This document shows, piece after piece, positions 16,788-26,062 of a stretch of DNA of 64,000 bases. The position numbers were made by a program, and so were the translations under genes. The notes below the pieces were generated by a model. The model saw only the letters and a program-made list of their open reading frames with translations. It made no database searches and had not been told where the DNA came from. The stretch covers positions 248,001 to 312,000 of the forward strand of contig NZ_JBHSJJ010000004.1 in assembly GCF_042652345.1 (NCBI RefSeq), in the 5' to 3' direction. Source of the stretch: Negadavirga shengliensis (GTDB lineage: Bacteria; Bacteroidota; Bacteroidia; Cytophagales; Cyclobacteriaceae). Position 1 is the first letter of the stretch, and each line of letters opens with the position of its first letter.

Positions 16788-18206
16788 ATGACGCTCGAAC
16801 TGAATGACATGCAAGGTTTATTGGTCAGGGGATTTGGTAACCTTCAGGGAGCGCAGTACCTGTTGCTCCGGTTTACTGAAGCCGAAAGATCCAGAAAGTA
16901 TATAAAAGAACTGCTTCCACTGCTTACCAACGCTTTGCAAAAACCTGATGATCATGCCGTTCAGCTGGCTTTCACCTATGAGGGGCTGTCTTTTTTAGCA
17001 CTTCCGGACGAAACCCTGCAAAGTTTTTCCAGGGAATTCAAAGAGGGGATGACGGAACCCCACCGGCAGTTTGTCCTTGGGGACACGGGTGAAAACACTC
17101 CTGAGAACTGGGTTTGGGGAAGCAAAGCTTCGGGTGAAATTCATTTGCTTCTCATGATTTATTCTCATAATGCAGAGACCCTGGCTCAAAAGCTGGTCCA
17201 AGAAGAGGCAAGGGCCGAAGCCTATGGACTTGATCTCCTGCATTCCCTTCCTACGGGAATGCTTCATGACCACAAGGAACATTTTGGTTTTAGGGATGAT
17301 ATCTCCCGTCCGATAATACAGGAGCTGAATAAAAAGCCCACATCGGAAAAAGAGATGACTTTTCCGGCCGGAGAATTCATCATGGGTTATAAGAATCTTT
17401 ATGACGAGTTTGCTCCCTCACCGGTCATACCTCCAGAATTTGATAAATCCGATGACCTGCCTGATTTGACCAATGACAGTGCCTTTAAGGATTTTGGAAA
17501 AAACGGCACTTATTTGGTTTTTCGGCAGATGGAACAGGATGTTTTTGCTTTTTGGGAATACCTGCTGGGTCAGTCAAAAAGCAAGGAAGAAGCCATCCGG
17601 CTTGCCAGCAAGATGGTAGGGAGATGGCCCGATGGATCTCCGCTTACTAAAACCCCCGATAAGAATGATCCGGATTTGTCCACCTTTAATGATTTTGCTT
17701 TTTGGGAAGAGGATAAGTGGGGATTGAAATGTCCCATAGGGGCGCACATCAGAAGGACCAACCCCAGAGACCACCTCGTGACCGAAAAAACACAAAAGGA
17801 TTCTGCTGAAATGGCTTCCAAACACAGAATGCTTAGAAAAGGGAGACCTTACGGGGAACCGGTTTGTGGGGATCTCGAACCGTCGCAGCTCATGGAGTTG
17901 CCAAGGGATCATAAAGAAAGGGGGCTGCATTTTATTTGTTTGGTGACAGACATCAGAAGGCAGTTTGAATTTATACAGAACAACTGGGTGAATTTTCACA
18001 AATTCGGCGGGTTGGAGTATGACGCTGATCCTCTTATAGGCAACCATTACAAGAACGGAAATATCAAGACAGATGAATTCAGCATACCGGAATACCCTAT
18101 CAGAAGAAAGCTCTGTGATCTGCCCAATTTCACCTTGATGAAAGGGGGCGGCTATTTCTTTTTTCCCGGTATAAGTGCCGTCCGTTTTCTGGCCAACTAT
18201 GATTGA
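16788..18206 (+). CDS. DyP-type heme peroxidase
   Basis: The 472-residue protein carries the DyP signatures. GFRDDISRP at 167-175 matches the GXXDG motif, with the catalytic Asp170 kept but the last Gly replaced by Asp171. CPIGAHIRRTNPRD at 315-328 provides the proximal heme ligand His320. HRMLRKGRPYGE at 346-357 is the usual following block with conserved arginines. DyP enzymes use H2O2 to oxidise dyes, phenolics or other bulky substrates. There is no signal peptide or Tat motif. It sits between the two-helix membrane protein (4-base gap) and the catalase-fold gene (8-base overlap), so it is the centre of a three-gene operon. A nearby aldonolactone-oxidase-like flavoprotein could supply H2O2. 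Confidence 0.88.
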   Translation: MTLELNDMQGLLVRGFGNLQGAQYLLLRFTEAERSRKYIKELLPLLTNALQKPDDHAVQLAFTYEGLSFLALPDETLQSFSREFKEGMTEPHRQFVLGDTGENTPENWVWGSKASGEIHLLLMIYSHNAETLAQKLVQEEARAEAYGLDLLHSLPTGMLHDHKEHFGFRDDISRPIIQELNKKPTSEKEMTFPAGEFIMGYKNLYDEFAPSPVIPPEFDKSDDLPDLTNDSAFKDFGKNGTYLVFRQMEQDVFAFWEYLLGQSKSKEEAIRLASKMVGRWPDGSPLTKTPDKNDPDLSTFNDFAFWEEDKWGLKCPIGAHIRRTNPRDHLVTEKTQKDSAEMASKHRMLRKGRPYGEPVCGDLEPSQLMELPRDHKERGLHFICLVTDIRRQFEFIQNNWVNFHKFGGLEYDADPLIGNHYKNGNIKTDEFSIPEYPIRRKLCDLPNFTLMKGGGYFFFPGISAVRFLANYD

Positions 18207-19152
18207 AAAAAGCAACCATAGAGAAGAAAAAGAAATCCAGGAGATCATCAAAACGATGAAGGATTTTCTGGCCAAAACCTACCCGGATGGGAATATTCGC
18301 AGAAATTTTCATCCGAAAATGCATGGCTGCGTAAAAGGCATGCTAGAAGTTAGAAAGGATATTCCTGCCCCTCTCCGGTGTGGTCTTTTCAAAAAACCTG
18401 CAAGCTATGAAGCCTGGCTCAGGTTTTCCAACGCCCCGCCGATAGCACAATCCGACAAAAGGAGTTCGGGAAGAGGTTTGGCCATCAAAGTGTTGGATGT
18501 CCCTGGAGAGGTCCTGGAACCGGATCCCATTGGGAAAAATAGCCAGAATTTTTTGCTCACCACCAGTCCCATTCTTTCTGCATGGAATATCTCTCTTTAC
18601 AGGAAAGCCATAAAGGCGGTCTTGTTTGGATGGAAAGAACGGCTGCGGTTTGCTTTGAACCCCGGGCATTGGAGAAGCCTTTATTTGACCTTAAAATACT
18701 CCAAAAAGCACGATAACCTCCTGGCACAAACCTATTTTTCAGGTGGGGCATTTAAATATGGCACCGGAAAATATGTCAAATTTCTCTTAGAACCCCATCA
18801 TCCTGAACTGGAATATACCTTATCGGAGCCCAAATCAGATGATTTTCTGAAAGCACAATTAAAAACTGATTTGGTGACCAGTAAACAGGGGTTTACCCTG
18901 TGCATTCAGGTTCATGATAATGAAAAAACAGAGCCTTTGGAAAACACCTCAATAGTTTGGAAAAAAGAAAGCATTCCCGTAGCGGATCTTTGGATACCCC
19001 GCCAGGAGTTCGATTTTCCGGAAAGGGAGGAGTTGGGGGACGCCTTGGTGTTTTCACCGTGGATCGCTATGGCAGACCATGAGCCGGTGGGGGAGATAAA
19101 CAGGGCAAGGAAGCGTGTATACCAAGAACTTGCTGAGTTACGCTCATCTTAA
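18199..19152 (+). CDS. Catalase-fold heme protein (y4iL-like)
   Basis: I chose ATG 18199, which overlaps the DyP stop by 8 bases and gives 317 residues; an in-frame ATG at 18175 is less likely. It is much shorter than true catalases (about 480). Family features include HPKMHGCVKG (38-47) with likely distal His42, LRCGLFKKPASYEAWLRFSN, and the C-terminal HEPVGEINRARKRVYQELAELR region. These match the y4iL-like catalase-related group, whose members bind heme but mostly lack a known reaction; relatives include allene oxide synthases. I do not see the canonical C-terminal tyrosine ligand motif. Co-transcription with DyP suggests peroxide or fatty-acid hydroperoxide chemistry, which is an inference. 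Confidence 0.78.
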   Translation: MIEKSNHREEKEIQEIIKTMKDFLAKTYPDGNIRRNFHPKMHGCVKGMLEVRKDIPAPLRCGLFKKPASYEAWLRFSNAPPIAQSDKRSSGRGLAIKVLDVPGEVLEPDPIGKNSQNFLLTTSPILSAWNISLYRKAIKAVLFGWKERLRFALNPGHWRSLYLTLKYSKKHDNLLAQTYFSGGAFKYGTGKYVKFLLEPHHPELEYTLSEPKSDDFLKAQLKTDLVTSKQGFTLCIQVHDNEKTEPLENTSIVWKKESIPVADLWIPRQEFDFPEREELGDALVFSPWIAMADHEPVGEINRARKRVYQELAELRSS

Positions 19153-19155
19153 AAA

Positions 19156-21069
19156 TCAATCCAATATGTTTTTAACAAAAGAGTTAGTAAAAGTCTCTCC
19201 GGCATAAAGGGCTTGATTCTTTTTCCAACGCTTGAAATCAGGAAAAGCTTTTTGCACCGTTTCACCGGTCCAGGGCAACAATGAGAGCCCCCAATGGGGA
19301 ACCCCGCCAATGCCGAGTAATTCCCTTTCCAGCCTCATCAGCAGGGAGATGGTACCGGTCACTCCTTTTACGCTTACTAATTCAATCATGCACATATCTG
19401 CCTTGTTCATCATGGAAAGATAAGCAGGGCATTGCTTCACAAAGCGCAAAGAAAACGGTGCGGCCAAATGGTGTTCATAGAACTGGGCTTCTTCACATAC
19501 CTTGAAGATAAGGTCCACCGCCTCAAAAACCCTGTCCATCTCAAAACCGATTTCAATGGCATACCCATAAAATTTCAGCTCGCCCAACCCCTGATCCAGT
19601 ACCCGGTAAGAGTCCCCTTCAAATCCACCCCCTTTTTCCGCATGGTCAATTAACCGGGTAAGGGAATTGTTGGTTAACCGGGGTATTGCTTTGCTGTTTC
19701 TATTGAACACCCAGGGAGAAAGACGGCCCGATATCGAAATTCCGGAAACAAAGGAAGAAATATAATTTCTTTGTTTTGTCGCATTGGACGGGACTTTACA
19801 AGAGCGGGAGTAGTCTCTGCTGGTAACCAGGCACTTCCTTTCAGCGTCATCATCATCCGGTCCGTTTTTGTCAATATATGGATTGATCAGTACTTCAAAA
19901 TGTCTGTGCGCATTGACATACTCATAGAGATTGCCTTTCAGCATCTCTTTTTTTAGCGTTTCCCAATCCCAAAGTTTTCTTTCTTCATATAACCGGTAAG
20001 ATTCCTGTACTTCCAGAATCAAAGAAAAAACAATGCCCATCGAGCCTATTCCTACCAACGCGGAGTTAAATACATCATCATCCTGGATGAGTTGTATACC
20101 ATGGGTTTGGACTTCCGGGCCGGCATTGAACAAATCGGCATCAGTGATACCATCGTGAGGCTCTATGCGAAAAGGCTGGCCACCTTTTCCCACAATGGTC
20201 ACGGACCTCACCATGCTGGGGAGTGGCCCGATTCCAATCCCGGATCCGTGGGTGGAAGTAGCTATGGCCCCCGAGATGGCCTGAATACTGGAGCCTCCTT
20301 TGTTCATCAGGGCAAGTCCGTCTTTTTCCAAAGCGGTAATAAGGTGATGGACTTTGGTGCCTCCCCCGGTTTCGAATAAAAAATGCTTTTCAGTGGCTTT
20401 TTCATTGCGGAAGTTCACTGTTACCTCAAAGCCGTCGACGAATTCTTTTTTTATGAATTGTACCGGTCTTCTTTGAGTCAGGTTAAGGTCATGGGTACAA
20501 ACGATGTAATCTTCACACTGGGAAATGGCCGTCAATGCATGGCCTGAACCCACGGCCCTCACTTTTCTTCCTCTTTTCTCAGCCGCTTTTACCAATTCAC
20601 AGGTTTCTTTTAACCCTTCATAATCGTAGGTATGCCACCGATCGCGGGTGGACTCAAAGTCTTTCACATTGCCGTTACCGGGAACAAAAAATTTCAAAGG
20701 TTCTGATGAATGGTTGCCATACCAGTTGCACCATCTTTGGCGGTATGTTTTTTCTTTTCCGAAAATTTGGCTGTAAGAAAGCTCTTCATCGAAAGACAGG
20801 ATCACGAGCTCGTGACTGGGCATACCTCTGTTAAGCCGGTTTTCAATTAACCTTCGTACTACCCGTGGTTTAATTATTCCATTTATTCGACTGACCCAAA
20901 CTGTTCTTCTTTCATAGGTACAATGGTTGGTTAAGGTGTCATCAAGTTTTTCGATATGTGAGGGTATATTTTTCCTATTGAAAACAACCGCGATCAAAAG
21001 TTGGAAAAAAACCCAGGACACCTTTTTTTTACCGGTCTTTTGCTTTAGGATGCCTGAATAAAAAGCCAT
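19156..21069 (-). CDS. FAD-linked oxidase, aldonolactone/cholesterol-oxidase type (VAO fold)
   Basis: The 637-residue protein has a PCMH-type FAD domain: RAVGSGHALTAISQ places His177 at the position used for covalent FAD attachment in L-gulonolactone and arabinonolactone oxidases. LALMNKGGSSIQAISGAIATSTHGSG is the family-typical second block. The C-terminus has VPHWGLSLLPW, matching the PHWGK end of ALO-type oxidases. About 140 N-terminal residues precede the FAD domain, including a hydrophobic stretch (about 17-30). Such oxidases use O2 and release H2O2. The gene converges on the DyP/catalase operon with only three bases between the stop codons. Its substrate (sugar lactone, sterol or other alcohol) is not deducible. 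Confidence 0.8.
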   Translation of the reverse strand: MAFYSGILKQKTGKKKVSWVFFQLLIAVVFNRKNIPSHIEKLDDTLTNHCTYERRTVWVSRINGIIKPRVVRRLIENRLNRGMPSHELVILSFDEELSYSQIFGKEKTYRQRWCNWYGNHSSEPLKFFVPGNGNVKDFESTRDRWHTYDYEGLKETCELVKAAEKRGRKVRAVGSGHALTAISQCEDYIVCTHDLNLTQRRPVQFIKKEFVDGFEVTVNFRNEKATEKHFLFETGGGTKVHHLITALEKDGLALMNKGGSSIQAISGAIATSTHGSGIGIGPLPSMVRSVTIVGKGGQPFRIEPHDGITDADLFNAGPEVQTHGIQLIQDDDVFNSALVGIGSMGIVFSLILEVQESYRLYEERKLWDWETLKKEMLKGNLYEYVNAHRHFEVLINPYIDKNGPDDDDAERKCLVTSRDYSRSCKVPSNATKQRNYISSFVSGISISGRLSPWVFNRNSKAIPRLTNNSLTRLIDHAEKGGGFEGDSYRVLDQGLGELKFYGYAIEIGFEMDRVFEAVDLIFKVCEEAQFYEHHLAAPFSLRFVKQCPAYLSMMNKADMCMIELVSVKGVTGTISLLMRLERELLGIGGVPHWGLSLLPWTGETVQKAFPDFKRWKKNQALYAGETFTNSFVKNILD

Positions 21070-21205
21070 GATATGTTGTATTTAAGTCAATATCAAAAAG
21101 TATGACCTAATTTAGTTTCGATTTAAACAAATTCAAAATTTTTGTTGGGAATTTACTGAATTTGTAAAATGCGGTTAGGCAGCATTTATGGTCTGGTATT
21201 AAGGA

Positions 21206-23911
21206 TTATCCCGTATTTTTTAATCCGCTCGCCAAGGCTGTGGTGATTTCCAGTAACCGGGTCACAAGAGACTCCTCGTCCGAATCATCTTGGCCTTTTC
21301 TTTTTCTCCATTGCTTGAGGTTTTTTATCTGCAATTCATGGAGTGCAGACAAGGCATTTTTTCTTCGTTGTAGGCGGTCCAGAAGGCCGGGTCTGCGCTT
21401 GCCTCTGTCCAGATCAAACATGGCGCCTATCTGATCAAGGCTTTCTTGGTATTCGCTCGAGATGATAGACATGATTTCAGCCCGGGTTTGTTCAACTTTG
21501 ACCAAACCTGCGTAGGTTTTCATGATATCCGGGTCGGAATTCATCAGATTGGTCTCTACCTGAATTAAAATATACTTCAGCAGCGGCCACTCATTAGCAA
21601 ACTTTCTGAGCTGATGATAATTGTCTTGGTGGGTCGCTTTCAACCTTTTTAGAGCATGACCTATGCCAAACCACCCTGTAAGATGGAAACGCGACTGGCT
21701 CCAGCTGAATACCCAAGGGATGGCCCGTAGATCCTCCAAGTTACGCGTCCCGGTACGTCTGGCTGGTCTGGAGCCTATTTTGCTGAGTTCCAAAACATCA
21801 ATGGGAGTGGCTTCCCCGTAAAACTCAATAAATAATGGATGGTGGATGAGTCTGGTGTAGCTGTCTTTGGCATAGGAAGATAATTTCCTGAGAGCATCGA
21901 TGGGATAATCAGAATGATCCTGCGGAAACAGGCGGTAACCAGTCTGCAAGGCTGTTCCTGAAAGCAGCATTTCCAGATTATAAGTAGCTGTCAGCAAGTT
22001 GGCAAATTGCTGGGCGATGGTCTCTCCCTGAACGGTAAGTTTTATTTCGCCGCTTAGGTTTCCCGGAGGCATACTGTCCAAGAAACGGTGGTATTTTCCA
22101 CCCCCTCTGCTGATTGTCCCTCCAATTCCATGGAAATACCTCAACCTAATGCCATGTTTGGTCCCTACCTGTTGAAGCTGTTGCTCGGCCTGGTAAATAT
22201 GCCACCTGCTGGCGATGATGCCACCATCCTTGTTGCTGTCGCTGTATCCAAGCATGACTTCCTGTATGTCGGATTCGCTTTTTTGATTGATGGGATGTGA
22301 TAGAAAATCATCCAATATCTTGTCGGCATTCAAGAGATCTTCTATGGTTTCAAATAAAGGAACCACCTGAAAAACCTTTCGATCCAGGCCTACTTCACGA
22401 AAAAACAGGTACACCAACAATAAGTCACTTACCCGCCTGGTCATGCTGACAATAAACGACCCGACTCCGTGAGGCCCATATTTACCTGTAAACTCTTTCA
22501 CAGCCCTGAAGCATTCCAATACTTTGTCCGCTTCAGGACCGAAGGATTTATCTGCTGTGGCAAAAGGACGGTCACTTTTGAGTTCATCAGTAATAAACCG
22601 GATCCTTTTTTCTTCCGGCCAATCGCTGTAGGGAGGCAGTTCTGGGTAGGTTTCTTGTAGGATCTGTTCCATGGCCTTGTCATGAAAACTGCTGTTTTGT
22701 CGAATATCCAAACGGGCCAGGTGAAAACCGAAGCATTGAACCTGACGTTCTATGGAAAAAAGCATGGATTCGACTATTCTTTTTGCACCGATTTCCATCA
22801 GGCTATTTCTAAGAATCAGCAGGTCTTTGGCAAGATCTTCAGGTCCCGTATAGTATGGCTGATCTTCTGTAACTTCATTTTTAATGGTATTTTCAAGTTG
22901 CAAAACAAGCAAATTGATAAATTGTCGCCAGGGTTCATAAGGATTACGGTTGACAGCCTTTTCACCTTCCTGTCCGAATGTGTTTTTCTTTTTGACAATT
23001 TCACGGAGAAAAAATTGTGGTACAGTATTTCTGATTTCTGAAAAACTCATGTCAGCAGCCAATTCAAGTAGTTGGCTGTGCAATAAAAGCAAAGCTGCTT
23101 TTCTATGTTCTTTTAGAGTGTTATGGGTCAAGGAGGCAGTAACATACGGGTGGCCGTCACGGTCACCACCTACCCAGCTTCCGAATTGAAGAGTAGGAAA
23201 ATGTTCCGGTAAGCACAAGTTGTCTTTATCAAAGCCCATTTCAAGCCAATTTTGTTTTAAATTAGCATCAGTGTGTTGTAAGGCTTTTGGGAAGACCTTG
23301 CTGAAATAATGCATGACGTTGTTCCTTTCCATTTCAACAGTGGGCTTTTCCAGATAAACCTCTCCTGTTCTCCACCACCTTTCCAGCAATGTCATGATTT
23401 CCTGTTCAATGATTTTTCTTTCCGAAAATGAAAACGTGGTGTTTTCCAGTTTTACAAGGTTCAGATAAATTTCCCTGTGCAGGTTAAGAATTGAGGCCCT
23501 TTTGGCCTCCGTGGGGTGAGCAGTAAGTACAGGAATAACCTTTATAGCACGGATGACTGTAAGCATATGGGTTTCGGTCAGCCCCTGGGATTTCCAGCGA
23601 CGGAAAGTTTCTGCCCATGAGCCTCTTACAGATTGCAAACCCCAACTGTCTATTTGTCTTCTGCGTGCCTGTACGGCGGTATTTTCCTCTACCAGGTTCA
23701 TCAATTGAAGGTATATGCTAAGAACCTGAATGTGTTTTTCCTCCAGTTCTATACTTACTTTAGCGACTTCAGCTGGATTGACCTTTTTCGTCAGCAAATC
23801 GGCCAGTTGTTCTTCCCCCAGGTCCTTTAATACTTTTCGGAAACACCTGGTTAAAAAATCCATATCTCTATTTATTTTATCAAAAATGCTTTCTTCAGAA
23901 AATGCTTTCAT
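21206..23911 (-). CDS. ppc: Phosphoenolpyruvate carboxylase
   Basis: The 901-residue enzyme adds bicarbonate to phosphoenolpyruvate to give oxaloacetate and refills the TCA cycle. The catalytic motifs are intact: VLTAHPTEAKR with His132, GYSDSNKDGG, FHGIGGTISRGGG, and the late IPWVFSWSQSRFHLTGWFGIG block. The C-terminus ends in KNTG, the expected conserved tail. The length agrees with the family (about 880-930). It is monocistronic as far as can be seen, with 136 bases before the oxidase gene's start on its downstream side and 278 bases of AT-rich sequence on its upstream side. Confidence 0.95.
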   Translation of the reverse strand: MKAFSEESIFDKINRDMDFLTRCFRKVLKDLGEEQLADLLTKKVNPAEVAKVSIELEEKHIQVLSIYLQLMNLVEENTAVQARRRQIDSWGLQSVRGSWAETFRRWKSQGLTETHMLTVIRAIKVIPVLTAHPTEAKRASILNLHREIYLNLVKLENTTFSFSERKIIEQEIMTLLERWWRTGEVYLEKPTVEMERNNVMHYFSKVFPKALQHTDANLKQNWLEMGFDKDNLCLPEHFPTLQFGSWVGGDRDGHPYVTASLTHNTLKEHRKAALLLLHSQLLELAADMSFSEIRNTVPQFFLREIVKKKNTFGQEGEKAVNRNPYEPWRQFINLLVLQLENTIKNEVTEDQPYYTGPEDLAKDLLILRNSLMEIGAKRIVESMLFSIERQVQCFGFHLARLDIRQNSSFHDKAMEQILQETYPELPPYSDWPEEKRIRFITDELKSDRPFATADKSFGPEADKVLECFRAVKEFTGKYGPHGVGSFIVSMTRRVSDLLLVYLFFREVGLDRKVFQVVPLFETIEDLLNADKILDDFLSHPINQKSESDIQEVMLGYSDSNKDGGIIASRWHIYQAEQQLQQVGTKHGIRLRYFHGIGGTISRGGGKYHRFLDSMPPGNLSGEIKLTVQGETIAQQFANLLTATYNLEMLLSGTALQTGYRLFPQDHSDYPIDALRKLSSYAKDSYTRLIHHPLFIEFYGEATPIDVLELSKIGSRPARRTGTRNLEDLRAIPWVFSWSQSRFHLTGWFGIGHALKRLKATHQDNYHQLRKFANEWPLLKYILIQVETNLMNSDPDIMKTYAGLVKVEQTRAEIMSIISSEYQESLDQIGAMFDLDRGKRRPGLLDRLQRRKNALSALHELQIKNLKQWRKRKGQDDSDEESLVTRLLEITTALASGLKNTG

Positions 23912-24189
23912 AAGTATTTATTTATGAAGGGTTGGCCAAGCTAATTTAATCATTTCAAACAGCAATGAAAACGAATACTCGCCTGTGCTTTGCTTTCTTT
24001 TTTGCATCTATAAGCAAATGAACCCTTTGGATTTTGATACAGCGGTTTTTTTGGCCACATGAATTATAACTAAATTATATGAAGGGAACTTTAATCTTAT
24101 GGATAATTGTAATTATATAAACTGTTCTTGGGTTTTTAGAGAATTGAGATATATTTACTTCTTTGTCACCACCGGCGTATTGCCTACCG

Positions 24190-25407
24190 ATGAAAATGCA
24201 AAACCCTTTCCTATACCTTTTTGTTTGTATGCTGACAGGCAGTCTTGGTGTGGCCATATCAGCCAACGGCCAAGGGGAGGAAGAGACGATAGAAAAAAAT
24301 GTCTCTGTATTCCCTATGCCGGTCATATCGGCAAATCCTACGGCGGGGTGGATTTTAGGCTTGTCCCCCTCTTTTAATTGGAGAAACGGACTTCCTGAAA
24401 CCACCATGATGTCAACGGCCTTGGCCATGGCTTTGTTTACTACAGAGAACCAGTTTTTTTCATCTATCCGGTCCAACGCGTTCCTAAAAGATGATGCCTG
24501 GGCCTTGTTAGCAGATATCCGTTTTAGCGTTAACAATCAACCCACTTTTGGGCTTGGATCCGGAGTTGCACCGGCTACGGTACCGGGAACACCATCTGTC
24601 TCAGGGAATGACCCCATCGAGGAGCGGATATATTTCAACCAGTATAGGTTCTATGGTACTGCTTTGAAAAAGGTCCAGGGAACGAGGTTCTTTTATGGCT
24701 TGGGATATTTGTTTGACCGTATGTATGATATTCATGATGAATCGTTGGATCTGGGATCCCATCCCATCGGCAACACCTTCCACCATGACTACCAAAACCA
24801 AAAAGGCTTTCCCACAGACGCGTATACCCAATCAGGGGTGTCATTCAATGCCGTCTTGGATAGCCGCGATAATGTGGCCAATGCCTATAAAGGCCAATTT
24901 GCCTGGTTTTCCTACCGGGCAATGCCCCGGTTTCTGGGAAGCACCACCAACAGTGGGCAGTTGTGGACAGAATACAGGAAGTACATTTCTTTAAATCCGG
25001 AAAGGCCTAGACATGTATTGGCATTTTGGACATTCGGATGGTTTGTGGCTGCTGGCGAGGTACCTTATATGTTTTTGCCGGCTCTGGGATGGGACATGTT
25101 TAACCGGTCTGGAAGACCTTATACCTTTGGAAGGTTTAGGGGAGAAGATTTGGTGTATGGAGAGATGGAATGGCGCTTTCCCCTTCAGAGACACAAAGAT
25201 TTTATCGGAGGTGTCCTATTTGTGAATGCGACCAGCGCCAGTAGCAGGACAAGGGATGTAGGTCTTTTTAACCATATACATTTGGGCTATGGACTGGGAC
25301 TCCGCTTCAAGGTACTTCCCGCTAAAAGGCTGAATGTGGGGGTGGATTATGGATGGGGGGCTTATGGTGCATCGGGATATTTCATCAATATATTCGAAAC
25401 CTTTTAA
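24190..25407 (+). CDS. Omp85/BamA-type outer-membrane beta-barrel protein
   Basis: The ATG at 24190 gives 405 residues with a signal peptide ending near SANGQ; an upstream TTG at 24163 is discounted. The mature part is dominated by alternating beta strands. The block GRPYTFGRFRGEDLVYGEMEWRF has the RFRG/GE-x-x-x-R-F signature seen in the final third of Omp85 (surface antigen D15) barrels. The protein ends in FETF, a C-terminal aromatic as in outer-membrane porins. It has no POTRA domains, so it is a barrel-only member of unknown export role. The neighbouring Crp/Fnr gene begins 62 bases downstream on the same strand. Confidence 0.7.
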   Translation: MKMQNPFLYLFVCMLTGSLGVAISANGQGEEETIEKNVSVFPMPVISANPTAGWILGLSPSFNWRNGLPETTMMSTALAMALFTTENQFFSSIRSNAFLKDDAWALLADIRFSVNNQPTFGLGSGVAPATVPGTPSVSGNDPIEERIYFNQYRFYGTALKKVQGTRFFYGLGYLFDRMYDIHDESLDLGSHPIGNTFHHDYQNQKGFPTDAYTQSGVSFNAVLDSRDNVANAYKGQFAWFSYRAMPRFLGSTTNSGQLWTEYRKYISLNPERPRHVLAFWTFGWFVAAGEVPYMFLPALGWDMFNRSGRPYTFGRFRGEDLVYGEMEWRFPLQRHKDFIGGVLFVNATSASSRTRDVGLFNHIHLGYGLGLRFKVLPAKRLNVGVDYGWGAYGASGYFINIFETF

Positions 25408-25469
25408 TCTTCCCCTCCGTGTTCATAACACCGGCAGTGCATCAGTCCTTTTTACCCCGGATCAATTTT

Positions 25470-26045
25470 ATGTTTGAACTGTTACATCAAACCATTATGC
25501 CTCATGTTAGTCTCTCTCAGGGAGAAAGAAAGATACTGGAAGAGGCTTTCGTGTTCAGACAAGTACCTAAAAAGTTCAAATTGGCGGAGGAAGGTAAGGT
25601 GGCAAAAGAACTGTATTTTATAAACAAAGGACTGCTCAGACTTTTTTATTCAAAAGAGGGGGACGAAATTACAGCCTTTATTTTTCAAGAAGGTTTATTT
25701 GCGGCCAGCTATGATTCCTTTCTCAGCGAAAACCCAAGTATTCAATCTTTGGAGACGTTGGAGGATTGCGAATTGCTGGTGGTGGCCAAAGAAGAGATGG
25801 AGGAGTTGTACCGTCGGCTTCCTGCCATGAATACGATTACCCGAAAAATCGCAGAGCAGCGGTTCATCAACGCCCAGAGGCTTCTTTCTTCATTCATTTT
25901 GGAAACTCCGGAAGAACGTTACCGAAAATTCGAGACCGATCACAAAGACTTGTTGCAGCGGGTACCCCAGCATTATATAGCCTCTTTTTTGGGGATTACC
26001 CCGGTAAGTCTGAGCAGGATACGCAAGAGACTACAAAAAAAATGA
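25470..26045 (+). CDS. Crp/Fnr family transcriptional regulator
   Basis: I chose ATG 25470, which starts MFELLHQTIMPHVSLSQGE and gives 191 residues. The longer frame overlaps the previous gene. Residues 25-120 form a cyclic-nucleotide-binding-type beta roll (YFINKGLLRLFYSKEGDEITAFIFQEG). The C-terminus has a short helix-turn-helix with IASFLGITPVSLSRIRKRL. No conserved phosphate-binding signature for cAMP is obvious, as in many Bacteroidota members of this family that respond to unknown ligands. It follows the beta-barrel gene by 62 bases and converges with the LytTR regulator gene, 17 bases away. Confidence 0.85.
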   Translation: MFELLHQTIMPHVSLSQGERKILEEAFVFRQVPKKFKLAEEGKVAKELYFINKGLLRLFYSKEGDEITAFIFQEGLFAASYDSFLSENPSIQSLETLEDCELLVVAKEEMEELYRRLPAMNTITRKIAEQRFINAQRLLSSFILETPEERYRKFETDHKDLLQRVPQHYIASFLGITPVSLSRIRKRLQKK

Positions 26046-26062
26046 TTTGAGATCCTTTGTTT

